Shown here: positions 35,325 to 45,210 of the stretch, in pieces
Numbering within the stretch: position 1 is the stretch's first letter
How the letters are laid out: each line of letters starts with the position of its first letter
Translations under genes and position numbers: made by a program
Assembly: GCA_030748495.1 (NCBI GenBank)
Contig: JASMLX010000044.1
Span: 1-46,264, forward strand
Source of the DNA: Candidatus Poribacteria bacterium
GTDB lineage: Bacteria > Poribacteria > WGA-4E > UBA9662
DNA length: 46,264 nt
Direction of reading: 5' to 3'
The notes under the pieces: generated by a model
The model's input: the letters and a program-made list of their open reading frames with translations, nothing else
Databases searched by the model: none
Told to the model about the DNA's origin: nothing

Positions 35325-37286
35325 ATGTCAGTTCAGATCCTACCACCTGAGGTCTCCAACAAAATCGCCGCCGGTGAAGTAGTAGAACGCCCTGCTTCGG
35401 TGATCAAAGAATTGGTCGAGAACGCTATCGATGCGGATAGTAGCAATATTCAGGTCGATATTCGTGCCGGTGGAAAGCGGTTGATTCGCGTCTCTGATAA
35501 TGGCGTCGGGATGTCGACGGAGGATGCGACGCTGGCCGTTGAACGACACGCCACCAGTAAACTGACTGACATCGGTGACCTACAACAGATTCAAACATTT
35601 GGGTTTCGCGGTGAAGCCTTGCCCTCCATCGCTTCAGTTTCCAAACTGGATCTACAAACCCGACGGCACGACGATGTGGAGGGTACGCAGATCTCGATCG
35701 AAGGTGGGGTTGTGCAGTCGATTCAAGAAAGCGGGTGTTCGCCCGGAACGCAAATCTCGGTCAATAACCTGTTCTACAATGTGCCTGCTCGGCTCAAGTT
35801 TCTGAAGACCGAAACCACGGAGATGAACCATATTACCAATCAGATCACTTGGGCGGCCTTAGCACATCCAAAGATCCGTTTTTCGCTCCAACACAACCAA
35901 AAATCGGTAATCGATGTACGTCCTTGCGACGCTCTGATTGACCGAATCCGATTATTGTACGGTAAAGAGATGGCGGAAAACCTGATCCAGATCGAAACCG
36001 GGTTGCCTAATTTTCAGGTCCACTGCTGGATCGGAAAACCAGACATTACCAAGTCAACTCGAAACGGGCAACTGTTCTTTCTCAATCGCCGACCTATCCG
36101 GAGCAAGATCTTAAGTGGAGCACTGACCGAAGCCACGCGCCAAACCGTGCCTAAAGGTCGACACGCGGTGGCTTTTGTCTTCTTAACGATGGCACCCGAA
36201 GAGGTCGATGTCAACGTCCATCCCGCCAAAATCGAGGTTCGATTTCGTGATGAACGAACCATCTATTCTCAAGTAGTACGCCTGCTAAACAAAGGGATTT
36301 ATCAGCAAAAATTTATTCCCTCGATTAATGGGTCAGACGTAGACGAGACACCGGTCCAGAGAGAGTCTTCACCTCAGCCTTCCGATCCAGAACCGGTGTC
36401 ACCGGTCAGGAATCAGTGGAAAGCCCAACACACATCTTCTCCGATTGAACCGCCTCAATCTCCTACTACCGAGTCATCAGAATCCACAACCGACCTCAAT
36501 CCACCGGGTTCGGTAACCACCTCGACCTCTACTGAGGAAAACGAGCCGATAGTTTTTCCTGTTCGCCCTGAACCCAGCGACCTATCCGTACCGTCGCTGG
36601 CTCGCGAGTCAGTAATCTCAGATAAAGAATTGCCGGCTATCGACCTATTGGTTCAACCACCGGAACGCCAGATTTCGGCTGAAGCTAACCTGGAACTGCT
36701 CGACTTTAACGATGTCCAACTGAAGGCCAACCTGTTCAATACCTATATCTTAGCCGAAGGCCGTGATCGGATCTTTGTCATCGATCAGCACGTCGCTTCG
36801 GAACGCGTCCTCTACGAGCGATTGGTGACCCAACTCCAGTCGAACGGAATTCCTATTCAAGGCCTACTGTTACCGGTCACTTTGGAAATTACGCCCCAAC
36901 AACTCGGTGCATTTGAGCAACATCAGGACCTATTTCATCAACTCGGCTTTGAAATCGAGAAGTTTGGCGGACAAACTCTGCTGGTGCGGGGTATTCCATC
37001 GATGGTGCCTACACGATTGGTGGCAACTGTGGTCACGGATTTAATCGACCATCTGTCAGAATCGGTCACTGGGAATGTAGAACTACTGGAAGTACACGAC
37101 CAAGCTATGACGATGCTGTCCTGCAAATCAGCCGTAAAAGCTGGCGATCGCCTGACAATGGAGGAGATGATTCACCTGGTTAAAGAATTATCGCAGGCTG
37201 AACACCCCTTTAACTGCCCACATTCACGTCCTATCATCATCGAGATTACCCAGAAGGAACTGGAAACTAGATTCAAGCGACGTTAG
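35325..37286 (+). CDS. mutL: DNA mismatch repair protein MutL (endonuclease type)
   Basis: This protein of 653 residues couples mismatch recognition by MutS to strand removal. The N-terminal GHKL ATPase is clear: KIAAGEVVERPASVIKELVE, NAIDADS, VSDNGVGM, QTFGFRGEALPSIASVS and later FFLNRRPIRS. A Pro/Ser/Thr-rich linker spans about residues 340-450. The C-terminal dimerisation domain has DQHVASERVLYE at residue 487, a variant of the metal-binding DQHAxxERxxYE nuclease motif with Val for Ala, plus SCKSAVKAGD and CPHSRP, so it is probably a nicking MutL of bacteria that lack MutH. The frame opens at 35169, but the start at 35325 matches the family N terminus; the earlier part overlaps cimA. Confidence 0.95.
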   Translation: MSVQILPPEVSNKIAAGEVVERPASVIKELVENAIDADSSNIQVDIRAGGKRLIRVSDNGVGMSTEDATLAVERHATSKLTDIGDLQQIQTFGFRGEALPSIASVSKLDLQTRRHDDVEGTQISIEGGVVQSIQESGCSPGTQISVNNLFYNVPARLKFLKTETTEMNHITNQITWAALAHPKIRFSLQHNQKSVIDVRPCDALIDRIRLLYGKEMAENLIQIETGLPNFQVHCWIGKPDITKSTRNGQLFFLNRRPIRSKILSGALTEATRQTVPKGRHAVAFVFLTMAPEEVDVNVHPAKIEVRFRDERTIYSQVVRLLNKGIYQQKFIPSINGSDVDETPVQRESSPQPSDPEPVSPVRNQWKAQHTSSPIEPPQSPTTESSESTTDLNPPGSVTTSTSTEENEPIVFPVRPEPSDLSVPSLARESVISDKELPAIDLLVQPPERQISAEANLELLDFNDVQLKANLFNTYILAEGRDRIFVIDQHVASERVLYERLVTQLQSNGIPIQGLLLPVTLEITPQQLGAFEQHQDLFHQLGFEIEKFGGQTLLVRGIPSMVPTRLVATVVTDLIDHLSESVTGNVELLEVHDQAMTMLSCKSAVKAGDRLTMEEMIHLVKELSQAEHPFNCPHSRPIIIEITQKELETRFKRR

Positions 37287-37598
37287 ATATTTGGGGGGAT
37301 AATGAAACCGGTAAAATCCCTTCGGAGTGTGTTGCGGTCTCTGGGGAACTATCTTTGATACAAGTAAATGACGGAGTGGAGTAACGCCGAATCGGTAAAC
37401 CACAGCGAATTGTGGGTATAGTAGTTGTGGTGTATTGCTTAATTCGCAGGTATAAGTGATTGGAATAATTACGACTTGCTTACAGGCAACCAAGCTGAAA
37501 TACCATAAAGGCCGACAGGAAAAAGCCGCTACCGGTCTGGACAGAGAAAAAGATAGGAACAGAAAATCTATCTTTTTTTACTTGTCAGAACCAATCTC
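37287..37598. other. Intergenic stretch after mutL
   Basis: No gene is visible between the mutL stop and the end of the PhyH pseudogene. It contains the AT-rich inverted repeat described at 37547-37579. Confidence 0.4.
37547..37579 (+). terminator. AT-rich inverted repeat with T-run, possible terminator
   Basis: AAAAAGATAG (37547-37556) pairs perfectly with CTATCTTTTT (37568-37577), loop 11 nt, and T continues to 37579. It could stop transcription from mutL and, being A-rich on the left side, also from the opposite strand. The stem is weak because it is AT-rich. Confidence 0.4.
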
Positions 37599-38250
37599 TT
37601 AGGTCCCAGCCACTATCTGAACCTGGTCTGGAGGAGAGTAGAAATAAAAGCCAGGACGCCACTCCCCAATATCGCCAATTAACCGATGCTGCCTTGCTGT
37701 ACATCGTGCTAAGAGTTCTGTTGAAGCAGATTGATAATCGAAGGCACGCAGAAATTATTGGACGTAACAATAAATCAGCGTTTTATGCGTGTCAGCCGAT
37801 TTATTTGCAACAAAACCGTGCCATAAAGCATGGGAAAAAATTGCTGCGTCACCGGCATTGACACATAATTGAACTGCATCGGCCAGGTAAGGCCCTTCTT
37901 CAAAACCGCTTTCCGGGAATGGTCGCCTATGACGACCAGGTACAACTGTGAAATTCCCGCTATCCGTACCATGAAGATCGGTCAAAAAGTACTGGGTTTT
38001 GATTTGCAGTGGAAGGCTGCTGCCTGTTACCCGTATCTGCCGCATTGCCTAGCCTTCATCCGTATGTAAAGTTCCCTTTCCTTCGAGATCTGGTGGACGG
38101 ACAATCACCTCGGACATACCTGGCGGAATGTAAGGGGCCATAAATTCGAATGCAATTGGAAACGTCATTGGATGATCTATCAGTTTAACAAAGATGTCAT
38201 TTTCTTCCATAACGTTTCGGCGATCCAGCGTCGCGTTCTATTTGACATCG
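37599..38250 (-). pseudogene. Phytanoyl-CoA dioxygenase (PhyH)-family gene with in-frame stops
   Basis: One continuous minus-strand frame from about 38240 to 37599 reads as a PhyH-type Fe(II)/2-oxoglutarate oxygenase: ENDIFVKLIDHPMTFPIAFE, then the iron-binding H-x-D in GTLHTDEG, then KTQYFLTDLHGTDSGNFTVV, the distal His region IFSHALWHGFVANKS and the family tail RLIGDIGEWRPGFYFYSPPD. TAG at 38049-38051 (right after HTDEG) and TAA at 37755-37757 (after IYCYVQ) interrupt it; two more TAG occur further upstream near 38250. No frameshift is needed. The N-terminal part is missing where the IS30 element begins. The metal ligands remain, so inactivation looks fairly recent. Confidence 0.8.
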
Positions 38251-38291
38251 AGTTGCTAGAGGTATGTCAACCATCTAATGTCGGGCTGGTC

Positions 38292-39309
38292 TCAAATCCC
38301 AAGTACAACAGTTGATGGATTCTGAGGTTCAGAGACAATCCTCTCATACACTTCCAGCGATGTCTGGAAATCGAGACATCGCTGGGTCTGGTGTTGAGTG
38401 AGATAGCAATTTGGTTTAAATCTGTTGGTGAGAATTCAGAGAGATCAATCCCTTTGAGAAGGTCCTGTCGGATCAATCCGTCCGTATTCTCTTTGCAGCC
38501 TCTTGCCATGGGCTGTATGGATCAGCCAAGTAGACTTGGATCTTAAGTATTTTAGCTAACTCCTCATGAATCGCCATCTCTTTTCCACGATCATAGGCTA
38601 TCGTCTTTCTCAGGCATCGGGTAACATGTCTCAGTCTTCTGCTAAAAGCCTGAAGTGCCGAGTGGGCAATCAGCGCCATCCATTCCGGCCATCAGCACGT
38701 ATCGGCTCTGTCGCTCGACCAGAGTGCCAAGTGCGCTCTGATTTCTTGCCCCCTTGATCAGATCCCCCTCCCAGTGACTTGGCAGTTGCCGATCTTCCAC
38801 TTCCGCTGGCCTGTCATGGATACTCGCCATATTGGGAATTTGACCTCTACGGTCATTTCCACGCCTTCTCGGGCGTCGGTTCTGTTTCCCCGGGCGGAGA
38901 GATTCAATCAACTCCTTGCGCCGTTCACCTTTTGGAAGCGCATAGAGTGCAGCATAGATCGTCTGATGAGAGACCTGTTTGGAGAGATCTTCAGGATTTA
39001 TCCGCTTCCGTTGGCCGGCAATCTGCTCTGGAGACCAGCCAACTCTGATCAGGGTCTTGACTATCTGCCACAGAACCGTCTCTGGAGCAAGCTTTCTAGT
39101 ACGAACAGATCGCTTGGCGCATTGGCAGCTTGACTGGCTGTCCTGACATGATAATTGGATGGGTCAGGGAATCGCTTGATCTCCCTGCTGATCGTGGAGG
39201 GAGAACAAGCAAGAAGGGTAGATATCTTCCTGATACTGCTCTTCCTTTCCAGTTCAGTCATGATGACCGCTCTTTCCTCAATAGAGAGATGGTTATATTG
39301 TTTTCTCAT
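38292..39309 (-). mobile_element. IS30-family transposase gene, frameshifted
   Basis: The minus-strand pieces are colinear with an IS30 transposase. 39309-39061: YNHLSIEERAVIMTELERKS followed by ACSPSTISREIKRF, the N-terminal helix-turn-helix. About 38911-38642: RPAEVEDRQLPSHWEGDLIK with the first catalytic Asp. About 38679-38473: KTIAYDRGKEMAIHEELAK with the second Asp, then YLADPYSPWQ. About 38509-38395: KENTDGLIRQDLLKGIDLS with the last Glu. A final frame, CLDFQTSLEVYERIVSEP, ends with TGA at 38292-38294. Three or four frameshifts inactivate it. It abuts the truncated PhyH gene, which it may have cut. Terminal repeats were not resolved. Confidence 0.85.
38354..38385. repeat. Perfect 12-bp inverted repeat inside the IS30 remnant
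   Basis: CCAGCGATGTCT (38354-38365) and AGACATCGCTGG (38374-38385) are exact reverse complements with an 8-nt loop, next to the last frameshift of the transposase gene. Confidence 0.7.
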
Positions 39310-39711
39310 CGCAACATCCTATACGATTGGTGTTGCACTTGCTTATACGAATCCAGCCAATTAGGCCACAGCATTGAGAAACGAGATGTAAAAAGCAGAA
39401 ATAGTAAAAAAGAATAGAGGAATCGGCAAACAGATTTCAGTGAGGCCATAATCGGGAACGCGTGGTTCTCCTGACTTGGTGTCGTGGACTAAACTGAATG
39501 GTGGTCTTGACCATAAAAGTATAATTTACTATATCATCTCAACAGAAACCTTCCATATCTGTTTTGCTGGCGAGATTATGATAGATGGCGATAGTTTTCA
39601 GTTGATGGCTGTTTCATTATTCGGCCCACTTCGCTAATAAATTAGACTGATCGTCAAGTCTAGAATAGAATAAATTGGGATTTTTTGCACACTATATTAA
39701 GGAAGTGAAAA
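39310..39711. other. Upstream region of the sulfatase gene
   Basis: No gene seen. The first part (to about 39370) is probably the end of the IS30 element. A possible promoter, TTGACC (39507-39512), 17-bp spacer, TATATC (39530-39535), lies 177 bp before the sulfatase start, in an AT-rich patch. Confidence 0.35.
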
Positions 39712-41130
39712 ATGTCAGATCTAAGAAATAGGCCCAACATCCTACTGATTATGTCAGATGAGCATGCACCAATGTACAGTGGCACTTATGGCCACCCTTT
39801 GGTCCAAACACCAAACATGGATCAATTAGCCGAACAAGGGTTTGTCTTTACCAATGCCTACTGTAATTCGCCGCTCTGTGGCCCCTCCAGAATGTCATTT
39901 ATGACGGGTCGATATGTCCACCAAATTGGAACTTGGGATAATGCAAGTCCTCTGGCGTCAGATCAGGTGACCTGGGCACATCGACTAGGTGCTATTGGAT
40001 ACGATGTCGTTTTGTCAGGGAAACAACACTTTTGTGGGCCCGACCAATTCCACGGATTTCGACAGCAACTAGCCCGTGATCTTCACGCCGAGTTGTGGAC
40101 CAAGGATAATGTGCCAAGAAACGCACCCGATTGGACGAAAGGTACCCCGATAGCCAATCAGCCTTGGGGTGGCCCCCAACAAGCCAAATCTGGAACAACC
40201 TTAGAAATTGAAGTCGATGATCTAGTTGAGAAAAATGCCATCGCCTATTTGCGGGAACCTGCCCGCAAGGACCGTCCTTGGGCGTTGAATGTCTCCTTCA
40301 TTGCCCCTCATTTCCCGTTAGTTGTTCCTAAACGTTTTTGGGATTTATACCCCTTGGACAGAGTAGATCTTCCCAATATTCCGCCTGACCATCTAGAAAA
40401 TCAACACCTAGTACACCAAAGAATGCGACAAATGTTTGGTTGTATCGATTTCCCTGAAGAACTGGTGCGTCGGGCGCGGGCTGGTTACTATGGTTTGATT
40501 ACCTATCTGGACGAGAAAATTGGTCGATTGTTGCAAACACTCAGGGAGACAAATCAAGAAGAGAACACTATCATTATTTATTGTAGTGATCACGGAGAGA
40601 TGAATGGTGAACACGGCATGTGGCGCAAGTCTAGCTTTTACGAGGCCTCGGTTCGAGTACCGTTGCAAATTTCATGGCCTGGTTACTTATCTGCTTGCGA
40701 TACGATCGACCAAACGGTCTCTCTGGTTGACTTAATTGCCACAATCATCGATATCGTTGACGCACCATCGGATGGACTTGACGGAGATAGCTTCCTCCCT
40801 TTAATGCAAGGCGACAATCTCCAATGGAAAGATAATGCGTTTTCAGAATATCTCGCTCACGGTGTAGCTCGTCCAACTGCCATGTTGCGGCAAGGAGGTT
40901 ACAAACTTCACTATAGTTTAGGCGATCAACCTCAACTTTATGATCTTGTACAAGATCCAAATGAATTTTCCGACCTGGGGCTAGTAGAGTCTCATCAAGG
41001 AATTCTTCAAGATCTGCAACGCCAACTTCTGTCAGGCTGGAATCCATGGACAATAGAGCAGCAAGTCCTCAAAAGCCAACAAGATAGGCAGCTAATAGAA
41101 TATTCTTACCGACAAATGGCAGGTAATTAA
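39712..41130 (+). CDS. Sulfatase (formylglycine-type, alkaline phosphatase superfamily)
   Basis: This 472-residue enzyme hydrolyses sulfate esters. The N-terminal NILLIMSDEHAP carries the metal-binding Asp. The catalytic signature C-x-P-S-R is CGPSRMSFMTGR with Cys56, which must be converted to formylglycine by a modifying enzyme that is not in the window. IIIYCSDHGEMNGEHGMWRK supplies the distal metal ligands. The C-terminal part (YDLVQDPNEFSDL) is family-typical. There is no signal peptide, so it acts in the cytoplasm on imported small sulfated sugars or other esters. The ribosome site GGAAGTG is 6 nt before the ATG. It stands between an IS30 remnant and a decayed URO-D-like gene. Confidence 0.92.
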   Translation: MSDLRNRPNILLIMSDEHAPMYSGTYGHPLVQTPNMDQLAEQGFVFTNAYCNSPLCGPSRMSFMTGRYVHQIGTWDNASPLASDQVTWAHRLGAIGYDVVLSGKQHFCGPDQFHGFRQQLARDLHAELWTKDNVPRNAPDWTKGTPIANQPWGGPQQAKSGTTLEIEVDDLVEKNAIAYLREPARKDRPWALNVSFIAPHFPLVVPKRFWDLYPLDRVDLPNIPPDHLENQHLVHQRMRQMFGCIDFPEELVRRARAGYYGLITYLDEKIGRLLQTLRETNQEENTIIIYCSDHGEMNGEHGMWRKSSFYEASVRVPLQISWPGYLSACDTIDQTVSLVDLIATIIDIVDAPSDGLDGDSFLPLMQGDNLQWKDNAFSEYLAHGVARPTAMLRQGGYKLHYSLGDQPQLYDLVQDPNEFSDLGLVESHQGILQDLQRQLLSGWNPWTIEQQVLKSQQDRQLIEYSYRQMAGN

Positions 41131-41610
41131 CTGGCAAATAGCCTGTTCTCCTGTCAAGAGTCTGGTGATACTTAAACTTTTTCCCTTCATACCGAAGGTC
41201 TAACTCTCCCTGAGGGTAATGACTGAAATCCCAGTACTTATCCAGATAGCGAAGTGACATTGTTAGACTCGTTGAAAGTAAGTCTGGATTGACTGTCTGA
41301 GAACAATTTTCGAACTTAACGACGGCAGCTTGTTGAGACGTGAGCCGACGGCACCTAGGATAAGCTGGGATAAGGGCCAAGAATTGACTAACCGTGAGAA
41401 TAGCAATGGACTTATTGGCCAGTATTTACCCCAGGGATCGGAAATTTGATTCATTAATGAGGATCAAATTTCCATGATGAAGGAAGGTGTTTTGGTCCTA
41501 GAAAATACCTAGACTTCCAAGTACTCCTTATGGTATTTTCATTTTGTACAAGCACGATAAAAAGATTATTAGGTGTAAAAATCTGCATGAATATTGGGAA
41601 CGGATTGTAG
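41131..41610. other. Stretch with a possible transposase tail
   Basis: No intact gene is seen. On the minus strand at about 41250-41160 a frame reads LDKYWDFSHYPQGELDLRYE followed by GKKFKYHQ, which resembles the C-terminal strand-rich tail of some DDE transposases. It is too short to name. Confidence 0.3.
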
Positions 41611-42610
41611 ATGAACGATTTGGTGAGCTTCAGGGCGATCTGTCTAGGTGAGAAGCCCAACTACATACCGATATTTGGTTTCCCCGGTGCGCCGGGTATG
41701 AGCCGTGGTTGCATGAAAAAGACGCATGATCGACTGGTAAGGACGGGTATGCCCACGCATGTGGGGGCATCTACGATCTTGACCGTGGAGCATACGATGT
41801 AGATAGCTGGAAGCGCTACTGGGGTACAACCGATCCCGTAATCTGCAATGTGAATCGCGGGAGTTCTGGAAGCCGCGGATGACCCCGACCGGCATGATGC
41901 CGCTGGACGAGATGCGCGTGCAACTTCAGCAATACTCGGATCGCAAGCGTCCTCTTGTTGTTGCGGTCGGTGGGGCGTATGGTTTTCTTCGCGGTTTGCT
42001 CGGTCCCGAGCGACTCAGCCTCATGTTCCTCGATGACCCGGGGCTAATCCATGATATGATGACATGGCAACTCCAACGGGCGCAGTTGGAGTTGTTCCCC
42101 GTGATTGAGGCGGTGCTCCCCGAAATCGTCCAAATGGGCGAAGATCTCTGTTACAACCACGGAATGTTGCTTAGTCCGGCATTTTTTCATGAATTCTGTG
42201 GGCAGTACTATCGCGAAATCTGTTCCTTCGCTCAATCGTGCGAGATTCTGCTCATTGCCGTCAATACCAATGGTAATATTATGGAATTCGCTGAAGTGGC
42301 AACGTCCTACGGCGTGAACGGACTTTTCCCGTGTGAAGTGAAGGCTGAAAACGATCTGCTGGAGTTGCGCACTCGCTTTCCGTAACTTGTGCTTTTCGGA
42401 TGGTTGGAGAAGGAAACAGTAAATGAGGGTAATGAATCCCTCATTGAGCATGAAGTCAGGAGCAAGGTTCCAGTTCTTCTCAGCCGGGGTCGATACTTTC
42501 CCAACGGTGACCGCGGCATACAACCACTTGTGACCTTCCCCGGCCTATGTAAATTCATGACGACTCTGCACGAAGTCTGTGGAAATGTGGAGGGCGAATA
42601 TAGGTTTTGA
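41611..42610 (+). pseudogene. URO-D-like (methyltransferase-type) gene, broken by two frameshifts and a stop
   Basis: The ancestral protein of about 330 residues can be followed across frames: RAICLGEKPNYIPIFGFPGA and KKTHDRLVRTGMPTHVG (41611 to about 41760); after a frameshift, YDVDSWKRYWGTTDPVICNV (about 41797-41853); after a second frameshift, EFWKPRMTPTGMMPLDEMRV and YGFLRGLLGPERLSLMFLDD (from about 41858). An in-frame TAA at 42383-42385 follows LRTRFP, and the same frame goes on as LVLFGWLEKETVNEGNESL to the stop at 42610. This matches the uroporphyrinogen decarboxylase-like family (barrel enzymes including MtaA-type methyltransferases). It stands upstream of two intact relatives. Confidence 0.8.
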
Positions 42611-43089
42611 TGATAACAGTAGGCTCAATAAGATTAGCCCAGAGATCAGGTATTTAAGGGCGTAGATTGATGCAACATTCAAACACCACGATGAAGATGG
42701 GGAGTAGCGAGTTGCGCGGTTCACGGTCGCCGGGGAGTCTCATGAAAGGTTCGATGACCTTTCATTTCCTGTGAGGATAAGGGGTATAGCGGAGCGCGCA
42801 AGTGTGTATGGCGCCAAGGAGATTAACGATACGATTGAGTGGCACCTATATTTTGTGGAGTTGTACCCCTATTTCTTTCGGTCTGGATATCTATCAGGAT
42901 ATCGTAAGAGGCCTCAAGAGTGCAACAACAACGCGGCGACATCAAGCCCGGTACAACAAAATAAAGAAGCGTTTAGATGAGTTTCTCGCCAGAAAAAACA
43001 CCTAATAAACCGCTTAACCGGAGCGTTGCCCCCGCTTCGCTCGGTGTACAGTTAGTGTAGTGGTTCGCTGTAGTAGATAGGAGTGAAAA
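42611..43089 (+). other. Unidentified decayed coding remnant
   Basis: Between two URO-D-like genes the plus strand contains coding-like fragments in two frames: VARFTVAGESHERFDDLSFP and AKEINDTIEWHLYFVELYPY (about 42705-42875), then IYQDIVRGLKSATTTRRHQA ending DEFLARKNT with TAA (about 42890-43005). I cannot identify the family. The ribosome site TAGGAGTG for the next gene is at the end. Confidence 0.4.
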
Positions 43090-44109
43090 ATGATGACATC
43101 CAGAGAAATTGTGCGTCGCACACTTGAGTATACCGGACCAGAGAGAGTCGCCAGATCATTTGGGGATTCCGATTTCTGTAGTACCCACTGTACCGCCAAT
43201 ACACACGCAACAAAGTGGGAGGAGATCGGCGGTGGCCGGTGGGAAAGATTAGACGAATGGGGCAACACATGGGGACGTGTCGACCCGACATCCAAAGGTG
43301 AGGTCACTAAGGGTGTTCTGGAAGACCTCTCGGCTGTGGACTCTTACGAATTTCCCGATTACTCTCGTCCAGAGGACTACGCCTGCGTACGTGAACGGCG
43401 TGCACAAGCTCTTGACAAATGGCTTATCGGCGGCATGCCGGGGTTCGACTTCAATATTGCCCGCAAGATGCGGAAATTGGATCAGTATCTGATGGATCTG
43501 GTGTTGGAAGCAGATCGTACACACGAGTTGCACGACCATATTGACGTGATGCTGGAAGACATGATCCGCAACTACGCGGCCGCCGGTGTTGACAGTGTCA
43601 TGTTCCCCGAAGATTGGGGAACGCAAAACCAGACACTCATTAACCCTGATATGTGGCAGGAAGAGTTCTACCCCCGGTTCGAGAAATTATGTGGCCTGGC
43701 GCATAATCTCGGAATCAAGGTGTTCATGCATTCGTGCGGAAAGATCGAAGACATTGTGCCCGGTCTGATGGAAGCGGGAATTGATGTCCTGCAATTCGAC
43801 CAACCTGACCTTCATGGGATTAATATGCTTGCCGATCATCAGAAGAGAGGAAAAATCACGTTCTGGTGCCCCGTTGACATACAGAAGACACTACAACAGC
43901 GTGACGAGATTGTCATCCGGAACCGGGCCAAGGAGATGTTGGACAGGCTGTGGCGTGGGCGTGGCGGATTCATTGCCGGATACTACGGTGACAACGCCTC
44001 TATTGGTCTTGAGCCCAAGTGGCAGAACTACGCGTGCGACGAATTCAGGAAACCTGGCACCTCGGCCCCGACCCTCCGAGGCAACGCTTGGCCGCGTGCC
44101 TCAATGTAA
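43090..44109 (+). CDS. URO-D-like protein (possible methyltransferase)
   Basis: This 339-residue protein belongs to the uroporphyrinogen decarboxylase-like barrel family. It begins MMTSREIVRRTLEYTGPERV; later segments are GVDSVMFPEDWGTQNQTLIN, FMHSCGKIEDIVPGLMEAGI and GGFIAGYYGDNASIGLEP. The HSCG motif has the His-x-Cys pattern that binds zinc in the methyltransferase branch (MtaA, CmuA); true HemE lacks it. It is therefore more likely to move a methyl group from a cobalamin- or thiol-linked donor than to decarboxylate porphyrins, but no corrinoid protein gene is near. TAGGAGTG lies 7 nt before the ATG. It is followed after 24 bp by another family member. The last residues (TSAPTLRGNAWPRASM) are atypical and may reflect a late frameshift. 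Confidence 0.8.
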   Translation: MMTSREIVRRTLEYTGPERVARSFGDSDFCSTHCTANTHATKWEEIGGGRWERLDEWGNTWGRVDPTSKGEVTKGVLEDLSAVDSYEFPDYSRPEDYACVRERRAQALDKWLIGGMPGFDFNIARKMRKLDQYLMDLVLEADRTHELHDHIDVMLEDMIRNYAAAGVDSVMFPEDWGTQNQTLINPDMWQEEFYPRFEKLCGLAHNLGIKVFMHSCGKIEDIVPGLMEAGIDVLQFDQPDLHGINMLADHQKRGKITFWCPVDIQKTLQQRDEIVIRNRAKEMLDRLWRGRGGFIAGYYGDNASIGLEPKWQNYACDEFRKPGTSAPTLRGNAWPRASM

Positions 44110-44133
44110 ATAATTAGGCCATGGAGATTAAAA

Positions 44134-45210
44134 GTGATGAGTGATCCACGATACGAAACTTTCATGGGGTTAGGACCAAAACGAATCTTACACTGGGAAC
44201 ACTGGTCAAACCCCGATGCTGAAACCTATCTGACAGGAATCGACTACTACCAGCATCCCCGTCTTTGTCGCCTCAGATTGAAGGAATTGTATCCTCAGTT
44301 GAACCTTGGTATCCCCGAGAGCGATGAAGCCAAGCCAAGGCTCGAGGAACAAAAAGATCAGAGCAAAGGTCGTTGGGGCGACTCATACCGTGACCATTGG
44401 CAACAGGAGGAAGCGGCTGGCCGGTTCAAAACTCGGGAAGAGATGTTGAGCTTCAGCCCTCTAGCCCAGGGCAACTTTACCGGTTGGAATGTCGTGGTGG
44501 ACGGTGATTTTCGAACTGAGGATGTGATCTACGAGCGGTATCGAAAGAACTACCCTGCCGAATGGGGAGATCAAGCCCCGTCAGGATCATCCGCATCCGT
44601 CGGATTCTATAATACCATGTTTATGTGGCCACTGCTTGTTTTCGGGTATGAGAATTTCCTGAGGCTGTGTTTGGAGCCCGATTTTGATCGTGTCATAGAG
44701 GAGTTTGCCGAGATCAACCGTCGTGTCTTTCGTGCGTTTGCGAGACTTCCGGTGAATATCGTCGTGTGCCACGACGATATTGTACTTTCGAGTGGCCCGG
44801 CCTGTAGCCCGAGTTGGATGCGCAAACACATTTTCCCACGTTACGAGGAATTTTGGGACATCTTGAAGCAGGCTGGCAAAGAGGTGATTTTCATGGTAGA
44901 TGGATGTGTAGATGCCTTTGTCGATGATGTCATGGCCTGCGGGGCACGAGGCATCATCAGTGAACCGTTTACCAACTACAAGGCGATTGCACAGCGATAC
45001 GAGAACTGCTTTATTGCTGGAGAGGGCGACAACCGTGTTCTGATGCGAAATGATGCGGACGAAATCCGGGTTATGGTCGAGTTAATGGTCGAAACAGGAA
45101 AAATGTCCGGTGGCTACATGATGTGTATCGGCAACCACATTCCCTTCAATGTTCCGCCTGAGGCGATAAAGAGATACCTGGATTTGTCAGAGGAATTGGC
45201 CTACAGATAA
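44134..45210 (+). CDS. Second URO-D-like protein
   Basis: This 358-residue protein begins at GTG 44134 or ATG 44137 (GGAG is 7 or 10 nt upstream). Family segments are YNTMFMWPLLVFGYENFLRL, IVVCHDDIVLSSGPACSPSW, EVIFMVDGCVDAFVDDVMAC and GGYMMCIGNHIPFNVPPEAI. Where the neighbour has HSCG, this protein has DGCV, so the zinc-type His is replaced by Asp; a different metal site or function is likely. An Asn-His-Ile-Pro turn near the end is common in these paralogues. It lies 24 bp after its relative and is probably co-transcribed. Such paralogue groups occur often with sugar and methyl-compound metabolism in related genomes; no defined substrate can be given. Confidence 0.8.
   Translation: MMSDPRYETFMGLGPKRILHWEHWSNPDAETYLTGIDYYQHPRLCRLRLKELYPQLNLGIPESDEAKPRLEEQKDQSKGRWGDSYRDHWQQEEAAGRFKTREEMLSFSPLAQGNFTGWNVVVDGDFRTEDVIYERYRKNYPAEWGDQAPSGSSASVGFYNTMFMWPLLVFGYENFLRLCLEPDFDRVIEEFAEINRRVFRAFARLPVNIVVCHDDIVLSSGPACSPSWMRKHIFPRYEEFWDILKQAGKEVIFMVDGCVDAFVDDVMACGARGIISEPFTNYKAIAQRYENCFIAGEGDNRVLMRNDADEIRVMVELMVETGKMSGGYMMCIGNHIPFNVPPEAIKRYLDLSEELAYR

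Noticed and set aside
44587..44831. Minus-strand frames opposite the second URO-D-like gene
   Set aside because: They are antisense to an intact gene with clear family motifs and have no support of their own.
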